Shown here: piece after piece, positions 29,938 through 39,314 of the stretch | Position numbering within the stretch: the first letter of the stretch is position 1 | Layout: the number at the start of each line of letters is the position of its first letter | Assembly (NCBI GenBank): GCA_963779845.1 | Contig: CAVZZV010000005.1 | Coordinates: 930,001 to 994,000, forward strand | Origin: CAVZZV01 sp963779845 | Lineage (GTDB): Bacteria > Bacteroidota > Bacteroidia > Bacteroidales > GCA-2748055 | Length of the DNA stretch: 64,000 bases | Direction of reading: 5' to 3' | Notes under the pieces: generated by a model | What the model saw: the letters and a program-made list of their open reading frames with translations, nothing else | Database searches by the model: none | What the model was told of the DNA's origin: nothing | Made by a program: the position numbers and the translations under genes

Positions 29938-31296
29938 ATGACCGAGTATCTCATTCTATTATTGATCTTTCTGGCCCTTGTAATCATCGCCCTTCAGCTT
30001 TTTAAAAAACCTTCTGACGGCATAAATAGAGAAATTAAACTCATTGAAAGTGCTTTGCTACGAATGGAAGAGAGTATGGGACGAACAGAAAAATCCATTA
30101 AAGATGAATTTCAGCGTAACCGTTCCGAAACGAATGAGATGACCCGGATAAACAGGGAAGAATTAAAAAAATCCCTGGATGATTTTGGCTTAAAGTTAGC
30201 TGAAAATATCAAGGACCTTAACGAACTGCTGAGACAGAAATTTCTTGATTTTTCAAAACTTCAGGAACATATTAACAAGCAAGCTATCGAAAATGTAAAG
30301 GAAATAAGAGAATCTGTAGAGAAACAACTTAAAGCCATTCGCGAGGATAATACAAGGCAACTCGACGAAATGAGGAAAACGGTAGATGAGAAACTTCAGA
30401 AAACACTAAACGAACGTTTGAGTCAGTCGTTTGAGACAGTTGGAAAACAGCTTCAATCGGTCCAGGAAGGCCTGGGAGAAATGAAAAACCTGGCCACCGA
30501 TGTGGGCGGGCTGAAGAAGGTCCTGAGCAATGTAAAGATGCGCGGCGGCATTGGGGAAATCCAATTGTCCATGTTGCTTGAACAAATTTTAGCTCCCGAT
30601 CAATACCAGGCAAATGTGAGGACAAAGCAAAGCAGCTCTGATTTGGTTGAATTTGCCATCAAGCTCCCTGGCCGGGATGATTCGGGGGAATCTATCTGGT
30701 TGCCAATTGACGCTAAATTTCCCAAAGATGTCTACGAACAGTTACAGGAAGCTTATGAGGAAGGCGAACTTTCCCGTATCGCTCTTGCGCAGCGAAACCT
30801 CGAATCTACCATAAAGAAAATGGCCAGAGACATATGCGATAAATACATAGATCCGCCCTATACTACCGATTTTGGGATAATGTTCCTTCCATTTGAAGGC
30901 ATATATGCCGAAGTTGTCCGTAAAGCAGCGCTTCTCGAGGAACTTCAAAGGAACTATAAAATTATTGTTACCGGGCCCACAACCCTCGCAGCAATTTTGA
31001 ACAGCCTCCAACTGGGCTTCAGAACACTTGCAATTCAGAAACGAAGTGGGGAAGTATGGCAAATATTGGGTGCGGTAAAAAAAGAGTTTGAGAATTTTGG
31101 CGGAATGATGGACAAAGCTCAAAAAAATATCCAAACCGGTTTAAATCAACTGGATGATGTGATGGGCAAAAGAACCCGGGCAATTCAAAGAAGGCTTAAG
31201 AGCGTAGAGGCACTGGCTGAGGAAGATACAAGAGCTATTCTTCCTGAAATCACCGATAACAATGAAATATATGATGATGAGGAGGAGTCCTCATAA
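29938..31296 (+). CDS. rmuC: RmuC-family DNA recombination protein
   Basis: The 452-residue protein starts with a membrane anchor (YLILLLIFLALVIIALQLF), followed by a long coiled coil (about residues 25-190, rich in E, K, R and Q) and the RmuC nuclease-like domain (about 190-420). The domain contains the segments GGLKKVLSNVKMRGGIGEIQL, LPIDAKFPKDVYEQL, FLPFEGIYAEVVR and VTGPTTLAAILNSLQLGFRTLAIQ. RmuC limits recombination at inverted repeats in E. coli and is predicted to be a nuclease. Length and architecture match the family. It is a single gene facing the peroxiredoxin gene. Confidence 0.95.
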   Translation: MTEYLILLLIFLALVIIALQLFKKPSDGINREIKLIESALLRMEESMGRTEKSIKDEFQRNRSETNEMTRINREELKKSLDDFGLKLAENIKDLNELLRQKFLDFSKLQEHINKQAIENVKEIRESVEKQLKAIREDNTRQLDEMRKTVDEKLQKTLNERLSQSFETVGKQLQSVQEGLGEMKNLATDVGGLKKVLSNVKMRGGIGEIQLSMLLEQILAPDQYQANVRTKQSSSDLVEFAIKLPGRDDSGESIWLPIDAKFPKDVYEQLQEAYEEGELSRIALAQRNLESTIKKMARDICDKYIDPPYTTDFGIMFLPFEGIYAEVVRKAALLEELQRNYKIIVTGPTTLAAILNSLQLGFRTLAIQKRSGEVWQILGAVKKEFENFGGMMDKAQKNIQTGLNQLDDVMGKRTRAIQRRLKSVEALAEEDTRAILPEITDNNEIYDDEEESS

Positions 31297-31408
31297 GAGG
31301 GTAAAAAGAGTGAAACGGGAAAATTATCCTTCAATCAGCATCCAAATCACTGCTTAGTCTAATTTTCTTTCCATCTACAACAGATTTTCCCATTTCAATC
31401 CTCCTGAA

Positions 31409-32134
31409 TTAGTTCTTGCGAAAATTCATGAACCAGGTCACTTGTTCAATCTTTGAATCCGGATTCCCAATTTCCTTTTTTTCTTCTACTGTAAGATAGG
31501 GAACCATGAGTTCTTCACCAGGTTGCCAGTTTGCAGGAGCTACATCCGACTTGTGTTCGTCTATGGTCTGAAGAGCTACAATGGTCCTCTTTATCTCTGC
31601 CATATTTCTTCCAACCTGCATAGGGTAAAAGTTGATGGAACGAATGAAATTATCAGGATCAATAATAAATACAGCACGAATGTTTTCCGCTGCACTAACC
31701 TCCGGATGGATCATACCATACTTGTTTGAGATTTTATAATCACTGTCGTCAATGATTGGAAAATCTATTTTTACAGGAGCCCTGTCTTTATAAGTAACCT
31801 CGTTAAGAGCGTCAACCCAGGCTTTGTGCTGGTCTACGTGATCAACGGAAAGCACTATGACCTTAACATTAAGCTTTTCGTAATCGGATTGTTGGTGAGA
31901 AAGTTCCAGTATTTCAGAAGAGCATACCGGTGTGAAATCCTTTGGGTGGGAAAGAAGAATTTTCCAGCTTTTCCCGAAATCATCAGGGAATTTAATTTTT
32001 CCCAGGGTAGATTCTGCTTTAAAAGAGGGAGCCTTGCTACCCAATAGGGGGATCGTCACTACTTTTGTTTGAGCATTCAAGAGGAGAAATCCTAAAATGA
32101 ATACCATGATGGAGGTTAACAATGTCTTTTTCAT
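31409..32134 (-). CDS. 1-Cys (Prx6-type) peroxiredoxin with signal peptide
   Basis: The 241-residue protein has a hydrophobic leader (MVFILGFLLLNAQ) not found in cytosolic Prx6 enzymes, indicating export to the periplasm. The peroxidatic motif HPKDFTPVCSSE (Cys71) is the only cysteine in the protein, so it must be recycled by an external thiol. LSVDHVDQHKAWV and the C-terminal dimerisation segment (APANWQPGEELMVPYL) are typical of the Prx6/AhpC-C-terminal family. It reduces hydrogen peroxide or organic peroxides. It is a single gene with a 411-base upstream spacer. Confidence 0.93.
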   Translation of the reverse strand: MKKTLLTSIMVFILGFLLLNAQTKVVTIPLLGSKAPSFKAESTLGKIKFPDDFGKSWKILLSHPKDFTPVCSSEILELSHQQSDYEKLNVKVIVLSVDHVDQHKAWVDALNEVTYKDRAPVKIDFPIIDDSDYKISNKYGMIHPEVSAAENIRAVFIIDPDNFIRSINFYPMQVGRNMAEIKRTIVALQTIDEHKSDVAPANWQPGEELMVPYLTVEEKKEIGNPDSKIEQVTWFMNFRKN

Positions 32135-32510
32135 AACTGAATTTTTTTACTAATTAAAAAATGTATTCACAAATTTCGACAAAAATGAAAAACTATACTA
32201 TGTTTGAAGAGAAGAATAAGAATTGAATAAATTTCGATGATTTGAAAAATATATTTAACCTATTCGTCTGTATATCTGTAATTTAGAATAGATGTGTCTT
32301 TCCATAATTTTGTTTCGTTCTAAATAGTAAGCTCATTTTTGGACTAATTTATTCCACTTTTAAGATATTAAGGTCTTTTTTTCATTATTTAGTATAAAGT
32401 ATCTCTTAATCTTTGGGTGGAGGGTTTGCCGGAAAGGAATATTTTAATGTAACCCCCTTCCCGTGAACCGAAAGTTCTATGAAGTCTAAAAATCCTTTCA
32501 TCTATTTTCT
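32135..32510. other. AT-rich spacer between divergent peroxiredoxin and glycosyltransferase genes
   Basis: No coding frame of note is visible. The region is very AT-rich and should hold the promoter of the peroxiredoxin gene (leftward); the likely promoter of the glycosyltransferase gene is annotated separately at its right end. Confidence 0.4.
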
Positions 32511-32519
32511 TATATTTGC
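32511..32519 (+). promoter_or_regulatory. Bacteroidetes -7 promoter element for the GT2 gene
   Basis: TATATTTGC matches the TAnnTTTG consensus used by the primary sigma factor of Bacteroidetes and lies 26 bases before the start codon of the glycosyltransferase. I see no clear TTTG element at the -33 position. Confidence 0.55.
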
Positions 32520-32545
32520 ATCCTTCACAGAAAGATATCCTGAGA

Positions 32546-33485
32546 ATGAAGAAATTGTCGGTTGTGGTTGTAGTTTATAATGAGGAAGAAAATATCAAGC
32601 CTCTTATTGATCTGATTAGCTCAGCCTTGAAGCATATTGATTACGAAATCATCTATGTTGACGATGGTTCCACTGACAATACTATGCAGGGAGCTATTAG
32701 CCATTTCCCATCCACAGCTTAGCATTATTGAATTCAGAAAAAACTATGGACAAAGCTCTGCTTTGGCTGCTGGAATTCAACAGGCTAAAGGGGAATTTAT
32801 CGCCTTGCTTGACGGGGACCTGCAAAATGACCCTGATGATATTCCCATGATGTTGCAAAAAGCAGAGAATGAAGGATGGGATTTGGTTGCCGGGATGAGA
32901 AAACATCGCCAGGATGGCATGTTTTTCAGAAAAATCCCCAGTCTGCTGGCAAATTCAATAATTCGAAAAACCACCAATGTCAGGATAAGGGATTATGGAT
33001 GTACTCTTAAGGTTTTTAAAGCGGAACTAGCCAAAGACCTTGGGCTTTACGGTGAACTTCACCGGTTTATCCCCGTTCTTGCCAGCTATGAAGGAGGATC
33101 AATCAGCCAGGTAGAAGTTAAACACCATTCGCGCCAGTTTGGCAAATCAAAGTATGGAATCGGGCGCACCTTTAGGGTAGTCGCTGATTTGTTGCTGATG
33201 CTGTTTTTTAAGAAATACATGCAACGGCCAATGCATTTATTTGGTACCTGGGGGATATTCACCCTATTAACCGGTATCATCATAAATTTATATCTCCTGG
33301 TCTATAAGCTATTCGGGCACGACATCTGGGGCAAACCTCTGTTGATCCTTGGAGTATTGCTGGTAATTGCAGGATTCCAGTTAATCACCATCGGGATTAT
33401 TGCTGACCTGCTCATGAGGACATATTACGAATCCCAATCCAAAACACCCTATAAGATAAAACGTATTTACAGCAGTGAAGCTTAA
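32546..33485 (+). pseudogene. Family 2 glycosyltransferase (DPM1/ArnC-like), split by a one-base insertion
   Basis: The N-terminal part (ATG 32546, KKLSVVVVVYNEEENIKPL, IIYVDDGSTDNT) runs into a stop at 32722. The rest continues in another frame with ELLAISHPQLSIIEFRKNYG, then ALLDGDLQNDPDD. Removing one G from the GGG at 32689-32691 joins them as TDNTMQELLAIS, which fits the family without loss. The full protein has a GT-A domain with DDGS and DGDLQ motifs and two C-terminal membrane spans (about 33235-33420). Such enzymes transfer a sugar from a nucleotide donor to undecaprenyl or dolichyl phosphate, or to a lipid. The end overlaps the flippase-like gene by 11 bases. A single-base assembly error is likely. 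Confidence 0.85.
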
Positions 33486-34374
33486 AATCAACAGGAAAGC
33501 CACCACAATTCTTAAAATTGTCATTTCCTTACTGGCTCTCGGCTTTGTGATTCTAAAAACCGATGTAAGTAGTGTACTGGCCATATACCAGCGTTCGAAC
33601 CTACTGCTTGTAGCTTTTGCTATTTCTATTTTTGTCTCCTCTAAATTTTTAGCTGCCATCAGGCTAAAGCTCTTTTTGGAAAGGTCCGGAGTGAAAATTA
33701 CAAGAGTATATAATTATAAGCTCTACCTCTTAGGAATGTTCTACAATCTATTTTTACCGGGAGGTGTTGGTGGGGATGGATACAAAATTTACCTTCTCAG
33801 TAAAAGGCAAAATATAAAAGCTTCAAAGCTCTTTTGGGCAGTATTAACTGACAGGTTAAGCGGGATCATGGCCTTATTCATTCTGGCCATTATCCTTTCC
33901 CTGTTTTTAAATTTTTCTCCCGGATTCGGGTACAAGGCCTATATCTGGTTACTCATTCCTTTAGCCTTAGCGGCTTCCTATTATCTCTTAAAAAAATTCC
34001 TGCCCTGGCTCCGTCCGGTTTTCGGCAGTTCCACTCTTTTATCCATAGCGGTGCAGATTTTACAGACAGTTTGTGCTTATCTTATATTCATTGCTATAGG
34101 AGGGGCAGGAAATGTGACAGGCTATCTATTTCTTTTCCTTGTTTCTTCAGTTGTAGCAATGCTTCCCATAAGTATTGGAGGAATTGGGACACGGGAGGTT
34201 ACCTTTCTCTTTGGTTCAGGAATCCTTCAACTCGACCAAAATATCAGTATAGCCATGAGCTTAATGTTCTACCTGGTTACCGCCTTTGTCTCTTTTTGGG
34301 GAGTATATTTTTCGCTGAATCCGAAATCCCTTGCAACGGAGACAGGGCAGGGTAAAACGTCTATAAATTTTTAG
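33475..34374 (+). CDS. LPG-synthase-TM/UPF0104 family flippase-like membrane protein
   Basis: Starting from GTG 33475, the 299-residue protein has about eight membrane spans and the family signatures ILKTDVSSVLAIYQRSN near the start, LFLPGGVGGDGYKIYLL, LFWAVLTDRLSGI and MLPISIGGIGTREVTFLFG. Members resemble the flippase half of lysylphosphatidylglycerol synthase and are often paired with GT2 enzymes. The 11-base overlap with the glycosyltransferase gene suggests one unit that makes and flips a glycolipid. The 3' end overlaps the convergent exbD gene by 14 bases. Confidence 0.88.
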   Translation: MKLKINRKATTILKIVISLLALGFVILKTDVSSVLAIYQRSNLLLVAFAISIFVSSKFLAAIRLKLFLERSGVKITRVYNYKLYLLGMFYNLFLPGGVGGDGYKIYLLSKRQNIKASKLFWAVLTDRLSGIMALFILAIILSLFLNFSPGFGYKAYIWLLIPLALAASYYLLKKFLPWLRPVFGSSTLLSIAVQILQTVCAYLIFIAIGGAGNVTGYLFLFLVSSVVAMLPISIGGIGTREVTFLFGSGILQLDQNISIAMSLMFYLVTAFVSFWGVYFSLNPKSLATETGQGKTSINF

Positions 34375-34849
34375 TAACCTTTGTTGCAGAATAATTAATT
34401 TTCAAAGCATTGGCCATACGCAATGCCTGCTTAACATCAGTAACTTTACCCATGTTAATATTCTGATCTATCCTTAAAGAAATGGTCATTTTGTTTTTGT
34501 CAGATTCATCCAGCTTTTCCCTTTCTTCGAGAACGAAATCTTTTACCTGTTCTGAAGGGATCCCCTCTTCATTGATAAGTTTGTCGTTCATCTGGATCAT
34601 TGGTTCTGAGCCATACATTGTCTGAAGGGTTTTCACGGGCCGGCCAATGTAGATATAACTGACAATCGACTTTTTTTCGATCTTCTTTACCTCAGTAGCG
34701 GTAGGAACTTTAACACTTACTTTAACTTCAGTTTCCCTCATAACAGTGGTAACCATAAAAAAGAAAAGCAACATGAAGACGATATCAGGAAGTGAAGCAG
34801 TATTTATAGCCTGTTGCCCCTTAGATACTTTTTTTCTGAATTTTGACAT
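34361..34849 (-). CDS. exbD: ExbD/TolR family biopolymer transport protein
   Basis: A 162-residue protein with one N-terminal span carrying the ExbD aspartate (INTASLPDIVFMLLFFFMVTT) and a periplasmic domain ending in a TDVKQALRMANALKINYSA segment. With ExbB it forms the proton-driven motor that powers TonB-dependent transporters such as SusC. It is the last gene of a four-gene operon and overlaps the preceding exbD by one base (TAATG). Confidence 0.93.
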   Translation of the reverse strand: MSKFRKKVSKGQQAINTASLPDIVFMLLFFFMVTTVMRETEVKVSVKVPTATEVKKIEKKSIVSYIYIGRPVKTLQTMYGSEPMIQMNDKLINEEGIPSEQVKDFVLEEREKLDESDKNKMTISLRIDQNINMGKVTDVKQALRMANALKINYSATKVTKNL

Positions 34850-35478
34850 TACTTTAATCCTCCGATATTTTTAGGTTCAGCCTCGGAAATATTCATTTTA
34901 TATACTTTCCTGATCCCTTCCATAATGGCTTCATCCGTTGAATTCTTAGGGTTCATCTGATCATAGGACCGACCAAAGTATTCGCGTGCAAATTGGTTCC
35001 TCAGGTCATTCACAGCAGCCACGAGTACATCCTGAACCTTTAGATATTTTCCATAGGTTGTGGACCGGTCGTTTTGCAGGGAAACAACTCCTTTAGACAC
35101 AGGAAATTCAACTGTTCCCTGGGGAAAACTGGAAGATACCCCAGGAGGAAAATCGATAGTCTCCACTCCTTTCTCGGGGAGGTTAGGATCATCAGCAGGA
35201 TTACTGAAGAACTCGATGGTCTTTTGTTTCAACTCATCAAGGTTCATGATTTCCCCTTCAACCATTAACTGGTCATTCTTATTAATAAGTACGACCAGAA
35301 CGTTTCGTTCCTTCACTTCAGTTTCGACTTTTTGATCCTTTTCCGGCATTGGCGGCAGGAGACGGGATATTCCCGTATCAACATCCATCGTTGTGGCCAC
35401 CAGGAAAAAGATAAGCAGGAGAAAAGCTATGTCAGCCATTGACCCGGCATTCACTTCCGGTGTATCTCTTTTTGCCAT
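34849..35478 (-). CDS. exbD: ExbD/TolR family protein, long form
   Basis: The 209-residue paralogue has the transmembrane aspartate motif VNAGSMADIAFLLLIFFLVATTM and a longer periplasmic part with a low-complexity middle (LPEKGVETIDFPPGVSSSFP). Two consecutive ExbD genes after ExbB are normal in Bacteroidetes. It probably forms a heteromeric stator-like unit with the shorter ExbD downstream. Confidence 0.93.
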   Translation of the reverse strand: MAKRDTPEVNAGSMADIAFLLLIFFLVATTMDVDTGISRLLPPMPEKDQKVETEVKERNVLVVLINKNDQLMVEGEIMNLDELKQKTIEFFSNPADDPNLPEKGVETIDFPPGVSSSFPQGTVEFPVSKGVVSLQNDRSTTYGKYLKVQDVLVAAVNDLRNQFAREYFGRSYDQMNPKNSTDEAIMEGIRKVYKMNISEAEPKNIGGLK

Positions 35479-35528
35479 CAGATTAATATTTTAATAAGCA
35501 CATTCCCAAAGGGAGATATGCTAAATGA

Positions 35529-36182
35529 TTATTTAAAGTATTTAGCCACTTCAGAGTAAAGAATCGCCAATAGAGCAAATCCGAGTATAAAATACATACT
35601 GAATAGCCCCATATCGATCACTTTCAGAACCTGAGGATCACTGTTATCAGTCCCTTCGTATCCGATTATGGAAAGAGAAGCATCTGAACCCAGCGCATAG
35701 GCTCCAATAAGGACGCCGGCTACGACCACCAGTCCAATTAAAGAGCGGACCAGCATCCGGGGGTTAGTGAACATTCTTGCGATGGGGAATATCACAGCAA
35801 AAATTGCCGCTATGATTAAAAGAATATAGGCCCAGATTAGGGCAATATCAGTACGGTTATAGACAAGTGTTTCTATGAAAGTCAGGTTAACCCTTTCAGG
35901 TTCAGAAGGCGTAGAGACCTCCTCCACAACCATTGGGGCTTCCTCAATTTCAGTACTGTCTCCATCAACAGCAACAGAATCTGCTGCCGAACTATCAACA
36001 ACTGCCGGAGTGTTCGTGATAAATTCATCGTTCATCCCTGCAGGAGTTTCCAGTTTCTCAACCTTAGCTGCATATTCCGTTTTATTAATAAGCACATCAC
36101 CGAAATAAAAGAATAATACAACCAGAATTGAAATACCGAAAACTATGTAAAGTAATATAGAAGATATTTTCGAATAAGACAT
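35529..36182 (-). CDS. Membrane protein of the ExbB-ExbD operon, unknown function
   Basis: The 217-residue protein has an N-terminal span (ILLYIVFGISILVVLFFYF), an acidic, Ser/Val/Glu-rich periplasmic stretch at about 40-95, and three further spans (about 105-130, 140-165 and 190-215). It has no recognisable enzyme motif. A protein of this kind commonly lies between ExbB and ExbD genes in Bacteroidetes, and tight spacing (5 bases from exbB) points to a role in the same motor complex. Function is inferred from position only. Confidence 0.7.
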   Translation of the reverse strand: MSYSKISSILLYIVFGISILVVLFFYFGDVLINKTEYAAKVEKLETPAGMNDEFITNTPAVVDSSAADSVAVDGDSTEIEEAPMVVEEVSTPSEPERVNLTFIETLVYNRTDIALIWAYILLIIAAIFAVIFPIARMFTNPRMLVRSLIGLVVVAGVLIGAYALGSDASLSIIGYEGTDNSDPQVLKVIDMGLFSMYFILGFALLAILYSEVAKYFK

Positions 36183-36187
36183 TTTAC

Positions 36188-37021
36188 TTATTTTTTAAGA
36201 TTTTGTTTTACCAGCAGGTCAATAAGGGTAATGGAAGCGTCCTCCATTTTGTTCACAATTGAATCGATTTTTGAAACGAGATAGTTATAAAAAATCTGAA
36301 GGATAATTGCCACTATAAGTCCAGATACGGTGGTGATAAGAGCGATTTTAATACCTCCGGCAACTAATGCTGGGGAAACATCACCGGCAATCTGTATTTT
36401 ATCAAAAGCATCGATCATCCCGATAACTGTTCCCATAAACCCAAGCATAGGGGCAATGGCTATAAAAAGTGATATCCAGCTTAAATTTCTTTCCAGTAAT
36501 CCCATTTGGACACTCCCATATGAGATGACAGATTTTTCTACGACATCAATACCCTCATCTATACGGTCAAGGCCCTGGTAGAATATACTTGCGACCGGTC
36601 CCCGCGTATCGCGGCAAACATCCTTTGCTGCTTCAACCCCACCTTCATCAAGTGCTTCCTCAACTCTCAAAAGAAGCTTATCCGTATTGGTGGAGGCCAA
36701 ATTTAAATAAATGATCCTTTCAAAGGCAATAGCCAAACCAAAAATGAGCGTTAACAGAACTGAGCCCATAAACCCGGCACCACCCTCAATAAACTTTCTT
36801 TTAAGGTTTTTGTGCATAACATCAAGCCCCCCTTCCGTTTCATCTTCAGTATCGGTAAAAGCGGTAGTTGATTCAACAGGAGCAGGGGTATTTGCCATTA
36901 CTGAATCGTCAGAGGTTGTCTGCTCAACAGCATCGGTAGTAGCATCCTGGGCAACTGCAACGAAAGATGCTCCCATCATTAGCATCCCGATAACTGCTAT
37001 AAGTACGAATAACTTTTTCAT
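36188..37021 (-). CDS. exbB: MotA/TolQ/ExbB proton channel family protein
   Basis: The 277-residue protein begins with a signal-like segment (MLMMGASFVAVAQ) and a Thr/Asp/Glu-rich linker. The ExbB core follows: AGFMGSVLLTLIFGLAIAFERIIYL, SLFIAIAPMLGFMGTVIGMIDAFD and ALVAGGIKIALITTVSGLIVAI, the last two forming the proton-channel signature. It is the first gene of the exbB-x-exbD-exbD operon and supplies energy to TonB-dependent import, including the SusC in this window. Confidence 0.95.
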   Translation of the reverse strand: MKKLFVLIAVIGMLMMGASFVAVAQDATTDAVEQTTSDDSVMANTPAPVESTTAFTDTEDETEGGLDVMHKNLKRKFIEGGAGFMGSVLLTLIFGLAIAFERIIYLNLASTNTDKLLLRVEEALDEGGVEAAKDVCRDTRGPVASIFYQGLDRIDEGIDVVEKSVISYGSVQMGLLERNLSWISLFIAIAPMLGFMGTVIGMIDAFDKIQIAGDVSPALVAGGIKIALITTVSGLIVAIILQIFYNYLVSKIDSIVNKMEDASITLIDLLVKQNLKK

Positions 37022-37173
37022 GATTTTTTTTTCTAGTTTAATTATTTAAAAATGGTTACGATTTTGAATTGCTATAAGTCTTGGTTAAAAAAATTTTCCG
37101 CTATAAATGTAAGAATTTCTAATGAACAAACAATCCGATGTAAATATTTTTATGGTAAATGAATTATTTTATG

Positions 37174-37261
37174 CGGAGAGAGAGGGATTCGAACCCTCGG
37201 TGCCCTTTTGAGGCACACCCGCTTTCCAGGCGAGCCAGTTAAGCCACTCCTGCATCTCTCC
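37174..37261 (-). tRNA. tRNA-Ser (anticodon GGA)
   Basis: An 88-base class II tRNA folds with acceptor stem GGAGAGA/TCTCTCC, a 3-bp D stem (CAG/CTG), and anticodon loop CTGGAAA giving anticodon GGA, which reads UCC and UCU. The long variable arm (GTGCC/GGGCAC) is typical of serine tRNAs, and the T arm is GAGGG-TTCGAAT-CCCTC. The discriminator is G, and CCA is not encoded. Confidence 0.97.
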
Positions 37262-37337
37262 ATATGCTCTTTCCGGAAGGCCAGCACCGCCAAATCGAAA
37301 AGTGGCGCAAATTAGGAAAAAAAATTAAATTAACAGA

Positions 37338-38375
37338 CTAAGTAATGGTAATTTCTCCTTTTACTGATTTATTTAATAGTGAAATAATTCTTTCCCGGCC
37401 AAAACCGCTACCAAGAAGAAGCATCATTTTCGTTGTAGCGGCCTCTGTGGTAATGTCGTATCCACCCAATACCCCCGCCTCGTATAGTTTTCTGCTGGTT
37501 TCATACCTTCCGAGTGTGACCGAACCAATATTGCATTGCGTTACATCCAGCACCAATATTCCCCGTTCAATGGCTGTGCGTATGCGCTTAAGGAACCATT
37601 CATCGGCCGGCGCGTTTCCGGATCCAAAGGTCTCAAGGATTACTGCTTTTAAGCCCTTAATACATAGAATAGAATCGATGAAGGCCCTGTTCATTCCCGG
37701 GAAAAGCTTTAAGATCGCGATATTGTTGTCGAATTGCGTTGTAAGGCACAACTTTCTGGTTTCATCAGCTCTTAGGATCGCTTCTTTATTATAATTTATA
37801 TCGATTCCGACCTCTGCAAGGGGAGGATAATTAGCTGATTGAAAGGCATTGAAGTTTTCAGCATTAATTTTTGTAGTTCTGTTGCCGCGGAACAATTTAT
37901 TCTCAAAATAGATACACACTTCCGGCACTATGGATTTGCCATTCTCCCTTGCGGCAGCAATTTCTATGGAGGTAATGATATTCTCCTTCCCATCTGTCCG
38001 TAGCACTCCGATAGGCAGCTGGGAACCGGTCAGAATTACAGGTTTGGATAAATTGTCGAGCATAAAACTTAGCGCTGATGCCGTATAGGCCATTGTGTCC
38101 GTGCCATGAAGGATAACGAAACCATCAAAAGCGGTATAATTTTCATGGATGATCTCCGCGATCTTTACCCAGATATCTGGTCCTATATCGGAAGAATCCA
38201 TCGGGGGATCAAAGGAAATGGTCTGAAAGTGAAAACCAAAACGCTTAAGTTCAGGCATCTTCTCCGAAATCTGCTCGAAATTCAGGGGTTGAAGACTTCC
38301 TGTAGCGGGATTCTGGATCATTCCGATGGTTCCGCCGGTGTAGATAATCAAAATGGAGGCATTCCCGGTTGGCAT
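37338..38375 (-). CDS. ansA: Type I (cytoplasmic) L-asparaginase
   Basis: The 345-residue protein carries both asparaginase threonine motifs: IYTGGTIGMIQ at the N-terminus and VILHGTDTMAYTASAL at about 90. Other segments are ILTGSQLPIG and VLDVTQCNIGSV. No signal peptide is present, in keeping with the low-affinity cytoplasmic type I enzyme that hydrolyses asparagine to aspartate and ammonia. It overlaps tatD by one base (TAATG) and follows it in one transcript. Confidence 0.94.
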   Translation of the reverse strand: MPTGNASILIIYTGGTIGMIQNPATGSLQPLNFEQISEKMPELKRFGFHFQTISFDPPMDSSDIGPDIWVKIAEIIHENYTAFDGFVILHGTDTMAYTASALSFMLDNLSKPVILTGSQLPIGVLRTDGKENIITSIEIAAARENGKSIVPEVCIYFENKLFRGNRTTKINAENFNAFQSANYPPLAEVGIDINYNKEAILRADETRKLCLTTQFDNNIAILKLFPGMNRAFIDSILCIKGLKAVILETFGSGNAPADEWFLKRIRTAIERGILVLDVTQCNIGSVTLGRYETSRKLYEAGVLGGYDITTEAATTKMMLLLGSGFGRERIISLLNKSVKGEITIT

Positions 38376-39149
38376 TAGGGTATATTTTTAAATAAGTTTA
38401 AAGCATTTTCCGAAGTAAGCCTTGCAATCCCACCCTGGCTCATTCCTAAAATATCTGACAACTTTTCCACAACATAAGGTAGCCAGGCACTCTCATTCCT
38501 TTTCCCGCGTTTTGGCACCGGGGCCAAATAGGGAGAATCGGTCTCCAGTAGAAGGCGGTCCCCCGGTATGCATTCTACTATTTTTTCAAGTCCTGAATTT
38601 TTATAGGTAACAATCCCGTTTATTCCAAAATAAAAGCCATAATCTTTAATTTTTTCTATTTCCGGCAAGCCTCCCGTAAAACTATGAAAAACACCGTTCA
38701 GGGTGTCGTCCGCATAGGTGTCAAGAATCTCAAAAATTTCCGGAAATGACTCCCGCGCGTGGATAACAAGCGGCAAATTATACTTTTTTGCAAACCCAAT
38801 CTGAAGAATAAATGCCTCCTTTTGCTGTTTAAAAAAACTTTTATCCCAATAAAGATCAATCCCAATTTCTCCTATAGCAATAAACTTTTCCTTAAGTAGT
38901 AAGGCTTCTATGTGCTCCAACTGAGATAAGAAATTCTCCTTTACAGCGGTAGGATGTAGTCCGGCCATAGGGAAGCATACTCCTGGGAAATCCCGGCACA
39001 TGGAAAGCATGGGCTCAAAAGTGGATACCATCGATATTGGGCAGGAAGAACTTTGCTATTCCTGCCCTCTTTGCATTGGCAATGACTGCTTCCCTGTCGG
39101 AAATAAATTCATCAAGGTATAAATGTGTATGGGTGTCGATCAATTCCAT
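38375..39149 (-). pseudogene. tatD: TatD-family metal-dependent DNase, frameshifted near the N-terminus
   Basis: The true N-terminus starts at ATG 39149 with MELIDTHTHLYLDEF, which holds the metal-binding HxH, and runs to FFLPNID near 39031. The remainder (STFEPMLSMCRDFPGVCFPMAGLHPTAV onwards) is in another frame that also happens to offer an internal ATG at 39031. A two-base loss at the GATGG around 39028-39035 explains the break. The downstream part has the family sites GEIGIDLYWD, VIHARESF, GVFHSFTGG and LLLETDSPYLAP. TatD proteins are 3'-5' exonucleases or deoxyribonucleases in DNA repair. The start at 39031 would lack the first metal ligands, so treating it as a complete gene would be wrong. 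Confidence 0.85.
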
Positions 39150-39314
39150 GCCGATAAGTCATTTCCGCAAAGATAACAGAATTCTAAATGGCATAACAAC
39201 GAAAATGATGGGCATTTGTATTGTCCGAAGAGTTCATACGGTTTACCCCCACCCTTGAGAAGGATGCGCAAGCCAGTTCATGAAAACCAGTTCAAAAACA
39301 AGGAATTTGGTATC

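Noticed and set aside
31340..31396. A tiny minus-strand frame after the peroxiredoxin gene (about 20 codons, preceded by GGAGGA)
   Set aside because: Too short to judge, and Bacteroidetes rarely rely on Shine-Dalgarno sequences, so the GGAGGA is weak support.
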